This document shows, piece by piece, positions 1 to 11,300 of a stretch of DNA of 64,000 bases. The notes beneath the pieces are model-generated. The model saw only the letters and a list, made by a program, of their open reading frames with translations, was not told the origin of the DNA and made no database searches. This stretch comes from Himantopus leucocephalus (taxonomy: Eukaryota; Chordata; Aves; Charadriiformes; Recurvirostridae): positions 3,495,742 through 3,559,741 of the forward strand of contig RSEF01000004.1 of assembly GCA_003993805.1 (NCBI GenBank), given 5' to 3'. Position 1 is the stretch's first letter. Each line of letters opens with the position of its first letter. The translations under genes and the position numbers were made by a program.

Positions 1-3000
1 AGCCAAGGGGTCTGTGGGTGTGCAGGCATCGGGGGGAGCTTGGAGGAACCTGGAGGGAGAGTGCCAGCACCTCTCTGCTCCACACGCCTGCCCTGCGGCA
101 GGGGTGTAGCCGGGGCTCGTCCCATCCCTCACCTTGAGCACTGGGAGTTTGAGGAGTGGGTTTCTGTCCTGCCTCGACCCCAGAAGAGCCCACATGTTGC
201 TGTGGAGGAGCTGTGTCGTCTCAGGTGCTTTGGGAGGTGATGTTTTTGGCATCTCCGTGTTGGGCTCTGGGTTGGTGCACGAGGCGGCCCCAGCATTGGG
301 AAAAGCAGCATCTGTGCGAAGGGCAGGAAAGTCTGGCACAAAGCAGATGAGCGTGTCGGTGCTTATCAGGGTGAGCGTGGGCTCACCGTGTGTGCAGTGC
401 CGGCAGGACCTGGGCTCGCTCCTGTGAAATTAATTCATAAGCTCAGTGCGAACCCGTTCCCCCTGGCAGTGGGAACCTGTCGGTGCCCGGGCATCCCACA
501 GCTGACCCCGCTGCCGTGGCAGCATCACACCACTCCTCAGCATCCCTGAGCTGGTACCTGCATCTTCACAGCTAGCGCCCGGCACTGTGGGGTCCTGCCA
601 CCAAGCAGCTGCTTTCATAGCTGTAAATGCACAGCCTTCTCCATGGTTTAACACCCTTTAAAAAAAAAAAAAAAATCAAAGCAGATGGAGCCGGGCTACA
701 AGCAGCCCAGCGTGTCCACCCTATTTAGATGCTTCTGTTGGGTGTTGCCCTGCTTGGCTGCTGCCCCTGGGAGCTTTTAAAAGGATGTAAAGACTGAATT
801 TCACTTATCTCCAGAGCCATTTCCTCTTGAGTGTTACTATTACAGCTCAGATGGTATGAAGCAAAGGATATTAAAAGGCAGATTGACTTTTCACTCTGAT
901 CCAGTCAGGGAAAGTTGCAGAAATAAAGGAGTTAAGTTAGTACTTTGTTTCTCGTGCACTAGCCCAGTGTCACAAATAGTCACTCTGTCCTGCCCATCCC
1001 TCGGTGCGTTACACATGGGGCACACCAGCCCTCTGCGGAGACCAGCTCTGGGTGTTAGGTTTGGGTTTTGTCAGCTCTGGATGCTCCTGTTTGAGTCCTC
1101 AAGATGGACTTAAGATGTTGCTCAAGGAGCAACTAAGATATTGCTCCTTAAGATGGAAATGGGTTTATATGTGGGCACAATCCAGTTGTTGGCCTGGGAT
1201 GTCTGCAGCGCATTTATTTTGTCTGGAGGAGGTATGTAATTCCCGACCTCTGTAGGCTGCCCCCATGCCCACTCTGTGGAGGATGTGGAGCTCTTGCAAA
1301 GCTTTGGGATTTCAGCTCTGGAAAGATTATCTTGAACTTTCAGTTCAGAGTCTCCCTGCTCGGCTCCTGTGTGCCAGCCCTGAGAGCAGTCCTTGCGGAA
1401 ATGTTGCAGGGCCAGGCTCGGCCCTCGGAAGCAAGCTAACGAACCTCCTCTATTTACATGTAATTGCAGCTTTTCTTTTGGTTGGAAGTTTTGGAAAATC
1501 ATCGTGTTTTGCAAGCCCTATCTTTGCCCCAGCAGATGACAGCAATAGGAACAGAGGTGAAGGGTGATACCTATACATATTTGGGGCTTGGCTGCCCTCC
1601 AGGTGACTGTGCTGGTGCCCCTGGGAGGCCAAGAGCAGTCACCCGTCAGAAATACAGTCCAAACAGCAGTGTTCCTTCTCAGGTGACTGCCCAGAGGTGA
1701 TATCTAAAGGTGCTTCTGAAAGGCTGCATCCTGTTCTGAGGTGCGTCTGAGCGCTGCCGGCTGTCCTGCTGCTCCCTGCACACGCTGCAGTGGAATCGCT
1801 CCAGCTCCTGAGGACTGTCAGGGAGGTGACGTCCCTCCTGTCCTGGCTTTAGCCACGGAGGCACCTGTCCCTAGATGGGCTCTGGGCTCTGCCTGGTCCT
1901 CTGCAGGTAGCCAGCCCCTTGCTGGGGGCTGCACAGGGCAGGTTGCTGCTCCCTCCGTTAGCTCCTGGGCTGTGGCTGCCATCGGGACTGTCATGTAGTG
2001 CTCAAGCGTTGGTGCCTCAACACAGGTGAATGCACAGCACTGCTTCTCTCAGCCCCCATGAGACCAGAGAGCTCTTGAATCTTGACCTTCAAACCTCATC
2101 CCCCTTCACCGCTATTCTCTTCAACTCCTGTTGCTGCCCAGATTTTCCCAACAGCTGTTCTCTGCCTCGCTGGCTTTGTGCCTAGGTCAATCTCTCTGCA
2201 TCCATGCAGTGACGCCCCTCGTTCCCCAAGGTCCTGCGTGAGTCCCACCTTCCCTGCAGCCTCCAGCCCCGGAGCCCAAGGATCTCTGCAGCCCCCTGTG
2301 CCTCTGCCTGGTGAAGGGAGTTCGGGGTACCTCCAGCTCCACTGGGCTTTGGTGGTCCTGCTGCCATGGGCCAAGCACCGTAGGGCTTGGACCTCTTCTC
2401 TTTCCTTTGGTAAACCCCCCCAAGCACAAACAGGCCTTGGTAAATAATAATAGTGTGATGAAGCAGTTTAGATGGAAGAAATCTGACAGCCCCCATTGAA
2501 TGTGACATGAATGCACAGCCCTGTTCCCTCTTCTCCCTGCATGCAGCAACCCCGTGCTCCTTAGGGCATAAATTACTTACCGTTCCCTATAGAATTGAGG
2601 GCATGGTTAATTCACCAGTATGTTCCTGCTGCCCAGCAAAAAATGATGCTGTTCTCTCTCCTCCCCTGGCTAGCAGAGGGCTCGGCACATGTGCCTGCTT
2701 GACAGAGGGAGGTAGAGGCTTTTCATTTTCAGGCCCTCTGCTTATTTCTGAGTCTTAGGTCTTGCCTGACTCTGCAGTAGAACAGGCAAGATGCAAATGT
2801 TGGAATATTTGCAAGTGGAAGCCAGAGCTAACGTCCAGATACCTTTCTTGTAGTAGCTGGAATAGCTGGCCACAGGAGGCAAGTGGGGATTTCCTGGTCT
2901 GAGTTCCTCCTGACCACGTGTGACTTTGTTTTAAGCAGCCACTCGCATTCGGCATCTCCTGGGTCCCATCTGGAGCCTGAGTGGGAAATTGTGCTCCTAG

Positions 3001-5277
3001 CAGTATTTTGAGATGTAAAAATCACTAGTGTGGAATGGCTGCGAAGGATGCTCAGTGTGCAGTGAGCAGGCTAGACAAAATATGTCCTTAGGGCTCACCA
3101 GTGTGTGAGTGAGGCAATGTGATGTGTGATTTGTGGGCTATTAGTAATTCTACAAAGAGACTGACTGCAGTGGGGCTCAGTGGAGGACTCAGGCTGGACC
3201 TGCAAAAGCCTCTATAACATTATCATACAGAGCGCTTCTCCCTGGGAGGGATCCAAAGCATCATTTGTGGAGTTGAATTCATGTCATAAATCATGGGGCA
3301 CGTGACGGGCTACATTCACTTAGGCTGCCTCTTCTGCATCCTTCCTGGAAACTCATCTAATAAGAGCTGGCCTCTGGCACATCAAGGTTCAAACACCCAT
3401 CGTTTGTTAATTGCTGGCAGTAGAAGTGCTTCTTTTTTGCCTTGAAATGTGGAATCCCTTCCTAGAATTGCACTGGGGACTAATAAAAGCCAGTGCCAGG
3501 TTTAATATATGCTATCTCACAAATTATCTGGATTAAATACAAGGACTGTGTACTGCCAGAGAGGGGATATTCCCATCTTAACATTGCTTCTGGGCCATGG
3601 AGATCCCAAGACACTGGACCTGAAAATTGCAATTCTCTTATGCGTGTGGGAGGGGCTTGGCAGGAGTGCTTGGAAGTGGTCATATTTGCCTGAGCTAGAG
3701 AATTAATTGCCATAAAAACTATGGTTTTGTAACCAATAGTTACAGCTGCAGGAAAGATCAGAAAGCATCTGAATAAATCAAATTAACTACCTCCTGCTCC
3801 ATCCATATGAGAGCAGAACCTTTCAGAGCAAGATTTAAACCACAGTCTGGTTGATCTGTAACTCTCCCACCTACAAAATGAGGAGAGTGAAAAGTCCAGA
3901 AATATGGTCAACTAAAACAGGAGAGAGTGGGGACTGCCATGCTGGGTTATGGGAGGAGGCTGGTCTCTGTCGGGGGCGTATAAACCCAGAGGAGGGCAAT
4001 GAGGAGGCAGCCTGCTCCTGTGAAAATATCACAGACTCCATTGGGCCATGCAAGGCAACCATCCACCTTACTGGATGGACGGTGGTTCCTGTTAATTGCT
4101 ACACTAGCCCACACCTTGACTTGCTTGCTGCTGACCCTGCCTGATGTTTCTGATGCCCTAAGGCAGAGAGGGTCCACCTCCCCTTGTAGCTCTTGTCTCT
4201 CAGCATTTCCCCATCTCTCTCTGGCTGTTGTCCTCCACAGGAGCCTTGCAATGATGATGGGAATCGCAACTCACCCCTGAACTTCCCAGTTTTGCACCGC
4301 TCGCTGGCGAGGAATGTCGGCCTTGTTATTAACCTTAAACTCCTCCCTTTTTTCCTTCTTATCCCCCATGCCCCCTCTCGGAGCCAGGAGCCTTCCCCAG
4401 CTGCCCGGGCACCGCCGCTCCCGGGGCGGCGGCACCGCGCCTTCAGGAGGTTTGCGGCGCTGGACAGCTCCGGGGCGGCGGGAACCTGCGGGGGACGGGG
4501 GCGCCCGTCCGACACCCCCATCCTCCGGCCACCGGCGCTGCAGCTCCCCCGGGCCCTCGTCTCGGGAGAGCCTCCCTCCCTTTAGGGCCTTCCTCCCTCC
4601 CTGCCTGCTCCTGCCTGCGTTTGCCCTCTGCCCCCGCGGCCCTGCTGCGGTGCGCAGCGAGCTAAGGGGCAGAGGGCAGCCCAGGAGAAGGGGGACCCGG
4701 GGAGAGGTTTATGGGGAGCCCCCGCAAGAGAGGGGGGGATGCGTGTGGTGTGGGGAGGGGATGAGCTGAGGCTGCCGAGCAGAGGGTTTACCCCAGGTGT
4801 AGTGAGGATGAGGGACTAAATGCTGCCACCTCTCCCAGGGCATGGTGGCCCTGTGCTTAGGTGGGGTGGCAGCAGCTGCTGGAAGGTGTGTGAAGGCCTC
4901 AGGGCTGGTCTGCTGGCAATATATCCCTCCCTCAGAAAGACTTCCTTCCCGACTCCTGTTTCCTAATCCCTCAGTAATGTGGATTTCAGGTAACTTTTGG
5001 TGCTGGTGGGGCCGAGGCTGGGAGAGTTTGCAGTCTTCCCTCTCTCCTTCCCAGCAGCCGAGGCCATGAGGTGTTGGGGGCACACCAGGTCTGAGGAGAG
5101 GACCGATGCCCAGAGCCATGCTGTGGCTCTTGGGCACCTGGAGGAGGGACAAAGGCAGAGCCCTTCCTGAATTGCTCTCTTCTGCCTGTGGCAGCACAGC
5201 CAGGGGAGAGGCAGTGCACCGCGAAGGGCTGGCTTCATCGCTCAGCTCAGTGACATCCTGCTTTTGTCTTCTCACAG
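1..5277. other. DLG3 upstream intron or 5' flank, no exon recognised
   Basis: No stretch here reads as a recognisable protein on either strand. The usual DLG3 first coding exon, which encodes a Cys/His-rich N-terminus, was looked for by its expected residues and not found, so it probably lies left of the window. The sequence is mostly unique and moderately GC-rich, with an A-run near 661-674. The CpG-dense part at about 4375-4680 is listed separately. Confidence 0.6.
4375..4680. promoter_or_regulatory. CpG-dense segment, possible alternative promoter
   Basis: CpG dinucleotides and GC-box-like runs are much denser here than in the flanking intron. It lies about 600 bp before the 54-bp exon at 5278, so it could be an alternative DLG3 promoter. 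I could not find a first exon with a donor whose phase fits 5278, so this rests on base composition and position only. A GC-rich intronic patch without function is equally possible. Confidence 0.25.
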
Positions 5278-5331
5278 GCCAACCCTGCTCCCATTATCGT
5301 GAACACAGACTCGCTGGAACAAGGGCTCTCT
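5278..5331 (+). CDS. DLG3: DLG3 54-bp N-terminal linker exon (probable I1-type insert)
   Basis: The exon encodes 18 residues, beginning [14 protein letters not shown], between a cacag acceptor and a GTAAGT donor, with phase 0 at both ends. It can therefore be included or skipped without shifting the frame. It resembles the linker just before PDZ1 in DLG1, DLG2 and DLG4 (for example [14 protein letters not shown] in DLG2). Rat SAP102 is described as having an 18-residue alternative N-terminal insert, I1. The length and site match, but I cannot confirm sequence identity from memory. Confidence 0.85.
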
Positions 5332-8300
5332 GTAAGTCTCCTGGTTTTGTTTCGCTTCCTTTGAACAAGCGGTGTGTTTTCCCTGCTTGGCAGTGCAGGA
5401 AAGGTTCCTCCAGCCAAAAGAGGCCCCGAAAAGGTGGCAGAGGAGCCTGGTACCTGCGCCACGTCCCCGCAGCACATCTCACCCCCAAACCTTGCTGGGG
5501 CTGGGTGATGCTGAGTGGAGCCGAGGCTAACAGTGAGCGACGCTGGGGACTGCAGCACAGGGAGGGTACAAGGCAGGAGGCACCCAGAGGGACACGCTAT
5601 GGCTGTGTTCAGGGTTCCCCCCACAGCCGTTTCCCCAGCCACCCATGCAGGGTGGCTGCAAGGCTCTGTTGGGACATCCCTTACCTTCCTGCATTGCCTC
5701 AGCCCCCTTCAGCAGCCCCGGCCCCTCAGGGGGAAGGCAGGGCTCTCTGGGCGCTCGCTGGCGTCGCACCCACTGGTCCTCAGGGCAGCAGGACCCATCA
5801 GATGCTGCTTCTCTCCCAGTGAAGGCTGCCAGCAGCTGAGCAGTGCTTGGTGACTGTGAGTGTTTGCAGCCACAGTGCATTTGGCGCTCTTGGCATAGTG
5901 TAAAGATAATCTTCCTGGGTTTGTTGCGGAGAGGGTTTGTGTGCTGCTGCTTCCCTTCCCAGAACATTTGCGAATCATTCCTGCTGGGGGGGATGGAGGG
6001 AGCAGGGTGGCCAGCATAGATTTCTGCAGCACTGGCTCTGTGCTTGTGGGGTGCTCCCCTTTTTTTCCCCAAAGGGAGCTCAGTTGACAGCTTGCCAGGG
6101 CTGGGTGCTTTGCACATGGTTTTCTTCCAATGCAGCAAATTTCAGCTGCCTTCCACATTAATGAAGTGGCACCAGGACCTGGCGCTGGGGTTGGTTTGTC
6201 TTTGGAGTCGCAGTGGAGGGCTGCAGGTGACTTCTGGTGGTTGAACCTTCCTTGTAAAGAACCACAGAGCTCAGCCCACAGCCTGTGGTGGGGTCAGTGT
6301 GCATCGGAGCTGGGCTGGGCTGGTTGGGCACAGCTCCAAAAAGGAAGGGAAGCCCAGCTGAGACCTCTGCAACCCAGCTGTATGGTTTAATTATGCCTTG
6401 GGTACTGAACCGAAGTCACCTGGCATTGGAGGGGAAGGCGATGGTGCCTCTCTCAGCGTGGTGGTCCGGGGTCCATCAGCCTTGTATGAACGTGGCAGAA
6501 GAGAGTTGCTGTCCCCAAAGGTTTTCTTCTCCAAACGCACGGCACGGCAGGGTGTTTGTGGGGTTGGAGGCTTCTCACAGCGCGCTGGGCACCCCGGCTG
6601 CAGGGCAGTGCCGTGTTCAGCCTGCTAGCCGTGCTCACCAGGCTGGTGCCATTCTACAGGGAACAGGAAACAGGGCAGTGTCTCCTGGAGGGGAAGGACA
6701 TGCCACAAAGTTGGACTGGGGTGAGTGAGGAGTGTGCTGTGAGCAGGGCAGGGAGGTATTTCTGGATGGAAAGTCTGCTTTCACCTCTGTTTTGTACCCT
6801 CCCTCTGTTGGGAAGACACTGCCTGCTCGCCACAGCAGCCACCAGCGCCACAGCCTGGCTCCTGCCGTGCCTGTTGCTCCTCCCTGCCTGTGTGCCCAAG
6901 GGCAGCAAGGGGTGAGCCCGGGGCCAAGGACAGGCTCTGTCACCCCAGGCAGGCTCCCGAGCCCTGCAGAAGCCAGCAGCAGGGAGCCCGCCTGTGGGGC
7001 CAGTGGCCACCTCCTCCCAACCACAGTGCACTCCACTTTCCTGCCCTCCTGGCTGCCTCCGCCGACTCTGTCTCATTAACTCCATATCCCTGTCTGCCCC
7101 TTCTCCCTGTGCCTTGGCCGCAGTTCCTTCTTGCCATGCTGGATGGGAGCTCCCTTCCTGCAGCCCCTGGGGTGGGTCGCGGGGGCTGCTCTGCACCCTG
7201 GCAGGCACCAGCATCACCAGTCACCTACCATCCAACCTACCATCACCTACCATCCAACCCCAGCAGCACATGCTAAGGAGGGGTAAACTGCCCTACAGTG
7301 GTTAAAAGGACGGGGCAGGTTGTGGCTGTCATCTGCTGGGTGGAGCAGGGACCACCAGCCCATGCCCAGGGCACGGGAGACACCTCACTTTGATTCCGCT
7401 CAGCCTCCAGCCTGAAAACCCTCTTACCTTCAACTTCATGTCATACCAGCACAGAAACGAGCCCTGCTCCATCCTTTCCCTCTCCAGGGAGCTGGGCTCC
7501 TCAGGCTCCAGGGAAAACACACCCCAAACCCTCCCGTTCGGCAGTTTCCCAGGTCAGTACAGGAGCCACCCCAGGGGCTGGCTGCAGAAGAGCACACCAA
7601 AATGGCAAATCTGGAAGCATGTTTTTTAACAAACCCAAAAGCTGAAGCCTGTTGGTACAGTATGTGTTTGGAAGGGTTAAAGTCACATCTTCCAGTCTTT
7701 AATTACTTAACTATTCAATGCTTTCCTTAATGATAAACAGATGGATGTAGTCTAGTTCCTTCCTGTTCTAGCTCCATTGATTGCATTGGACTAGCTGCTG
7801 GGCTGAATTTGGCCCCGGCTGTTTATCAAGAAGTCTGCTCCACATTTCAATCTCTCTGTCCACCCACCTCCATCCCCAAGAGCATGTGGCACCAGCAGCA
7901 CCGTAAGGCACGAGCTGCATCACCAGGTCCCACTCAGCACCGGGGCCGGGGCTCAGCTCTGCTGCCTGCAGCTTGTGTGGAGCCCAACACCCCCAGGGTG
8001 TAAAACCCCAAATAAATCCTTAGAAAATTCCTGCTGTATTAAAAGCATCCCTTGAAGGGTAAGGAGGGGTGCTGAGGGGAAACACCTGTGGCAGCTCCAG
8101 GTCATTGCTCATGGTTTCTTCACCCCTTGGTGCATTTTGCCCAGCAGGTCCATAGCGGGGAGATGGAGCATCAGGAGCGCAGTTCCCACGGTGGATGGGG
8201 GTCTCTGCATTTCAGAGCTGCCTCTCTGAAGCTGAAACAACTTCTTGCTGCCCAGGGTGCATGGCAAATGCTGCCAGGCAGTCCCAAAGTGAGCAGGGAA

Positions 8301-11300
8301 GGCCACTCCAAAGCCCTTGAGGAGCTGAAGGTTTCATAGCCCGGGTGCTTGGAGTCTTGCTTTGGTGCTCTGCTGCCCAGCAGCGAGGTGCCACCACCTC
8401 CTTGATCTCTAAAAGCCAGGTGTGATGAAGCCAAGTGCTTCCAAGGCTTGATCCTGGCCAGCGAGCACCATGGGAGCCCCAGTCTCTGCCACCAGTAAGC
8501 GCAGAGGCAACCTCCTTGTGCAGTGCTGACTGCTGCCAGGGTCCCCAGCCACGGTCACTGCGGGGTCGGGGGCAGCAGAGATGGCCACCACAGCCCAGTG
8601 CCTTTGAGCAGGACAAAACTTGCTTCTAAGGCTGAAAAAAAACCCAGAAAAAAATCAAACCTAAACTGCCACCCTCACGCTTTGGTCCCAAGCGCTGGCG
8701 GTGGCACATGCTGCTGCCAGTTCCCACAGGCAGCGTGGCTGCGCAGCTCCCCCAGCTGTGCGCTGGGGCTGTCAGGCTGCAAACCCGTCCCTCTGCCCGA
8801 ACTGGGCAGGCTCATTGTCCCCATGGCCCTTCAGCAAAAGGCTCACCAGAAATATGGCGTTTATTTACTCTGTGCGCATGGCCAACACCGCGGGCAACGC
8901 ACACAAGGGGTTTGAGGCCAGGGGTTAGCTGGAAGCAAGTCAGTAGGTCTCGGTGCTGCGGCACAATGCGTGGATGCAGGGGGGGTGAAGGGAGGGAGCT
9001 CTTGACCTATTTTCTCTGGGCCCCCTGCCATGTGCAGGCAGGGAGAGCTCTCCCTTGCCAGCGCTGCTGGTGCCCGCAGCAGCGGGGAGGTGCCCATCGC
9101 ACCCACTGCCCCGGCACGGGGCTGCTCTCCTATCCCCTCGCTGGGGGAGGTGTGGGGCATTGCCAGGCACCATCCACCCCCGGGTTGGGCTGGCACCGCC
9201 GAGGGCTGACCCTCCAGCCTTATGACTCTTCGTTATGTCAGTACATGGCTGCTCCACCACCAGATCCCGGTGCCTGTCCCCATCCCATCCTAACCACAAG
9301 ATATGGGCTAGATCCTGCTCCGAAAGTGGCTGAGGGCAGCGTTATCCTTCCTCCTCTTGCAGCCTGGTGGGCTATAAGGGTTGGGTTTGAGGAACCCCAT
9401 CTTAGCCTTCTAAATTTGGCCTCCTTTTTTTATTTAAAAAAAAAAACAAAACACCAAAAAACCACCAACCCAAATCCTGACTCTCCAGCAAATTGCAAAG
9501 CGCGTTCCACGTGCGCTGGTGCAGTGTTGGCCGGCGGAGCCTGCAGACAGCTTGCAGTAGCTCTGGAAGGTGTGTGCTCTTCTGTTTATCAAATGAGTGT
9601 TAACTCTGCAGCCTTCTGTTGATGATTTAAATGTCATCATTGCTAACTATTTCCCTGCTGCTCAAAACGTGAAAGGGAGGCGAAGGCCAGCAAAGGGAGC
9701 CCCTTCTTGAGCCCCTCAGGTGGGCTTGCTGCCTGGGAAAGGCTTGGAAAAAAATACTCTTTTCCATGAGAAATCAGACAGTGCTTAGGATCGGGATATG
9801 CTGGGAACAGCTAATTAGCCCCCAACACCCCCGTCAGCTCTTCAGGAGTTACGTGGGGAGACGGGAGGAGTGTGGGGTGTGCTTTCCCTGCCTGGGGCGA
9901 TGGAGCCGGGCATCTCCCCGAGCCCGGAGCGCTGCGATGGCCCCAAACGGGAGCTGGGGAGGACCGCAGGGAACCAGTGAAGATGAGGGGGAACAGCCTG
10001 CAGCAGAGCTGGGTCACGGCAGCTCTGGTGGGTGCCGTGGGGAGGTTTTGCCGTCAGTGAGTGACTGGTATTCAATTTTCCGAAGCTGGAACGTTTGCTT
10101 TGTTGGCTCGTTCCCTTGGTTACGTGGTATATATTAAGTTCTCCATTTGGCTTCCTTATGCAATTAACTGGCGTTCTGTTGCATGGATTTTGGACACATA
10201 ATCAGAGCTAAAACTTCATGGTCAGGCCTGACTGACCCTGATGTGCCTGGCTGGAGCAGGCTGCTGCCAGCACACGCCGCGCTGGGAGAGTGCCGACACC
10301 GCTGGCTTTCAAGGAGCAATGCGAAACACCACTCAGCATCGGCAGCCCTGAGATTTGGGGAGCGGTGATACCCCAAACTCACCTGCCTGGCAGCGGGGTG
10401 TCTGACAGGGTTGCATGCCGGGGCGTCTCTGCGCCCCCGGCGCTTGCCAACAGCAGCCGCTCGCTTGGCGGGGCTCGTGTGCTGCTGGCTCTCTCCGCGG
10501 CTCACAGATTGTCAAAGTTTTCTGCACATCCCCATCCTGTAGGTATGTATGTGCTGTTCCTCTGCGGCCGTGGGTGTGCATATGGCTGGCTGTGTGGCAA
10601 CTGTGTTGAATGCCAAAGCGGAGAGGACAATGTGTGTAGTAGCGAAGGGTGCCAGGAATCCGAGTTGGTGGAAAACCGGGGAGAGGCGACGCCGCGCCCC
10701 CACGCACCGGGCTACCAACTGCGGAGACGAGATGAGCCCGAAGGCTGCGGCGAGGGTGGCTGTGAGGGCGGTGCAGGCCAGCAAGCCGGCTCCACTCAGG
10801 ATTAGTCAGTATGGTAGGATGCGAGGAGGGAAGGGCAACCCATGGCAGAGGGGCAGCCTGTGGTGAGGGAAGCGATATTCCCCCGGCCTGCAGGAGCATG
10901 GCCCAGGGCAGTGCTGTGGCAGGAGGTGGCACCAACCACGCGTCCCCGTCTCTCCGTGGCTGCCGGGGATCCTGCTGTGGGTTAATTCCACCACTCCCAG
11001 TGCTTTTCTGCAGAGGGGTTCTGTTCAAGAGCTGACCAAAGCCTCTCCCAGTGTGCTGGGAGGATCAGAGCATCCAAATATCGGAGTATCTGGATGTCCC
11101 AACCCTGAGCGGTGCCCTGAAATCTTCCCGTGGCTGAGAGGCATCAGGCATGGAGCACATCTGAGGAAGGACAACCCCTCTCACCCTGTGTTCCCTGGAG
11201 CCCCCATTCTGTCTCTCTGCTCTGGACTCTCCCCAACCTCATCCTTCTTGAAGCGCAGTACCCACAAGAGGGTGTGGGATTGCTTTGGTCTTACCAGGGC

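Noticed and set aside
1110..1160. Small inverted repeat around TTGCTC...GAGCAA
   Set aside because: The stem is about six bases, which is too short to call an RNA gene or regulatory hairpin.
4314..4769. 151-codon open frame over the CpG-rich patch
   Set aside because: The Arg/Pro/Gly-rich product is what random CpG-dense DNA gives. No donor with the right phase links it to exon 5278.
10290..10805. 171-codon open frame on the + strand
   Set aside because: It lies in GC-rich intronic DNA, has overlapping open frames on the other strand (10333-11028) and contains no recognisable domain or splice-site support.
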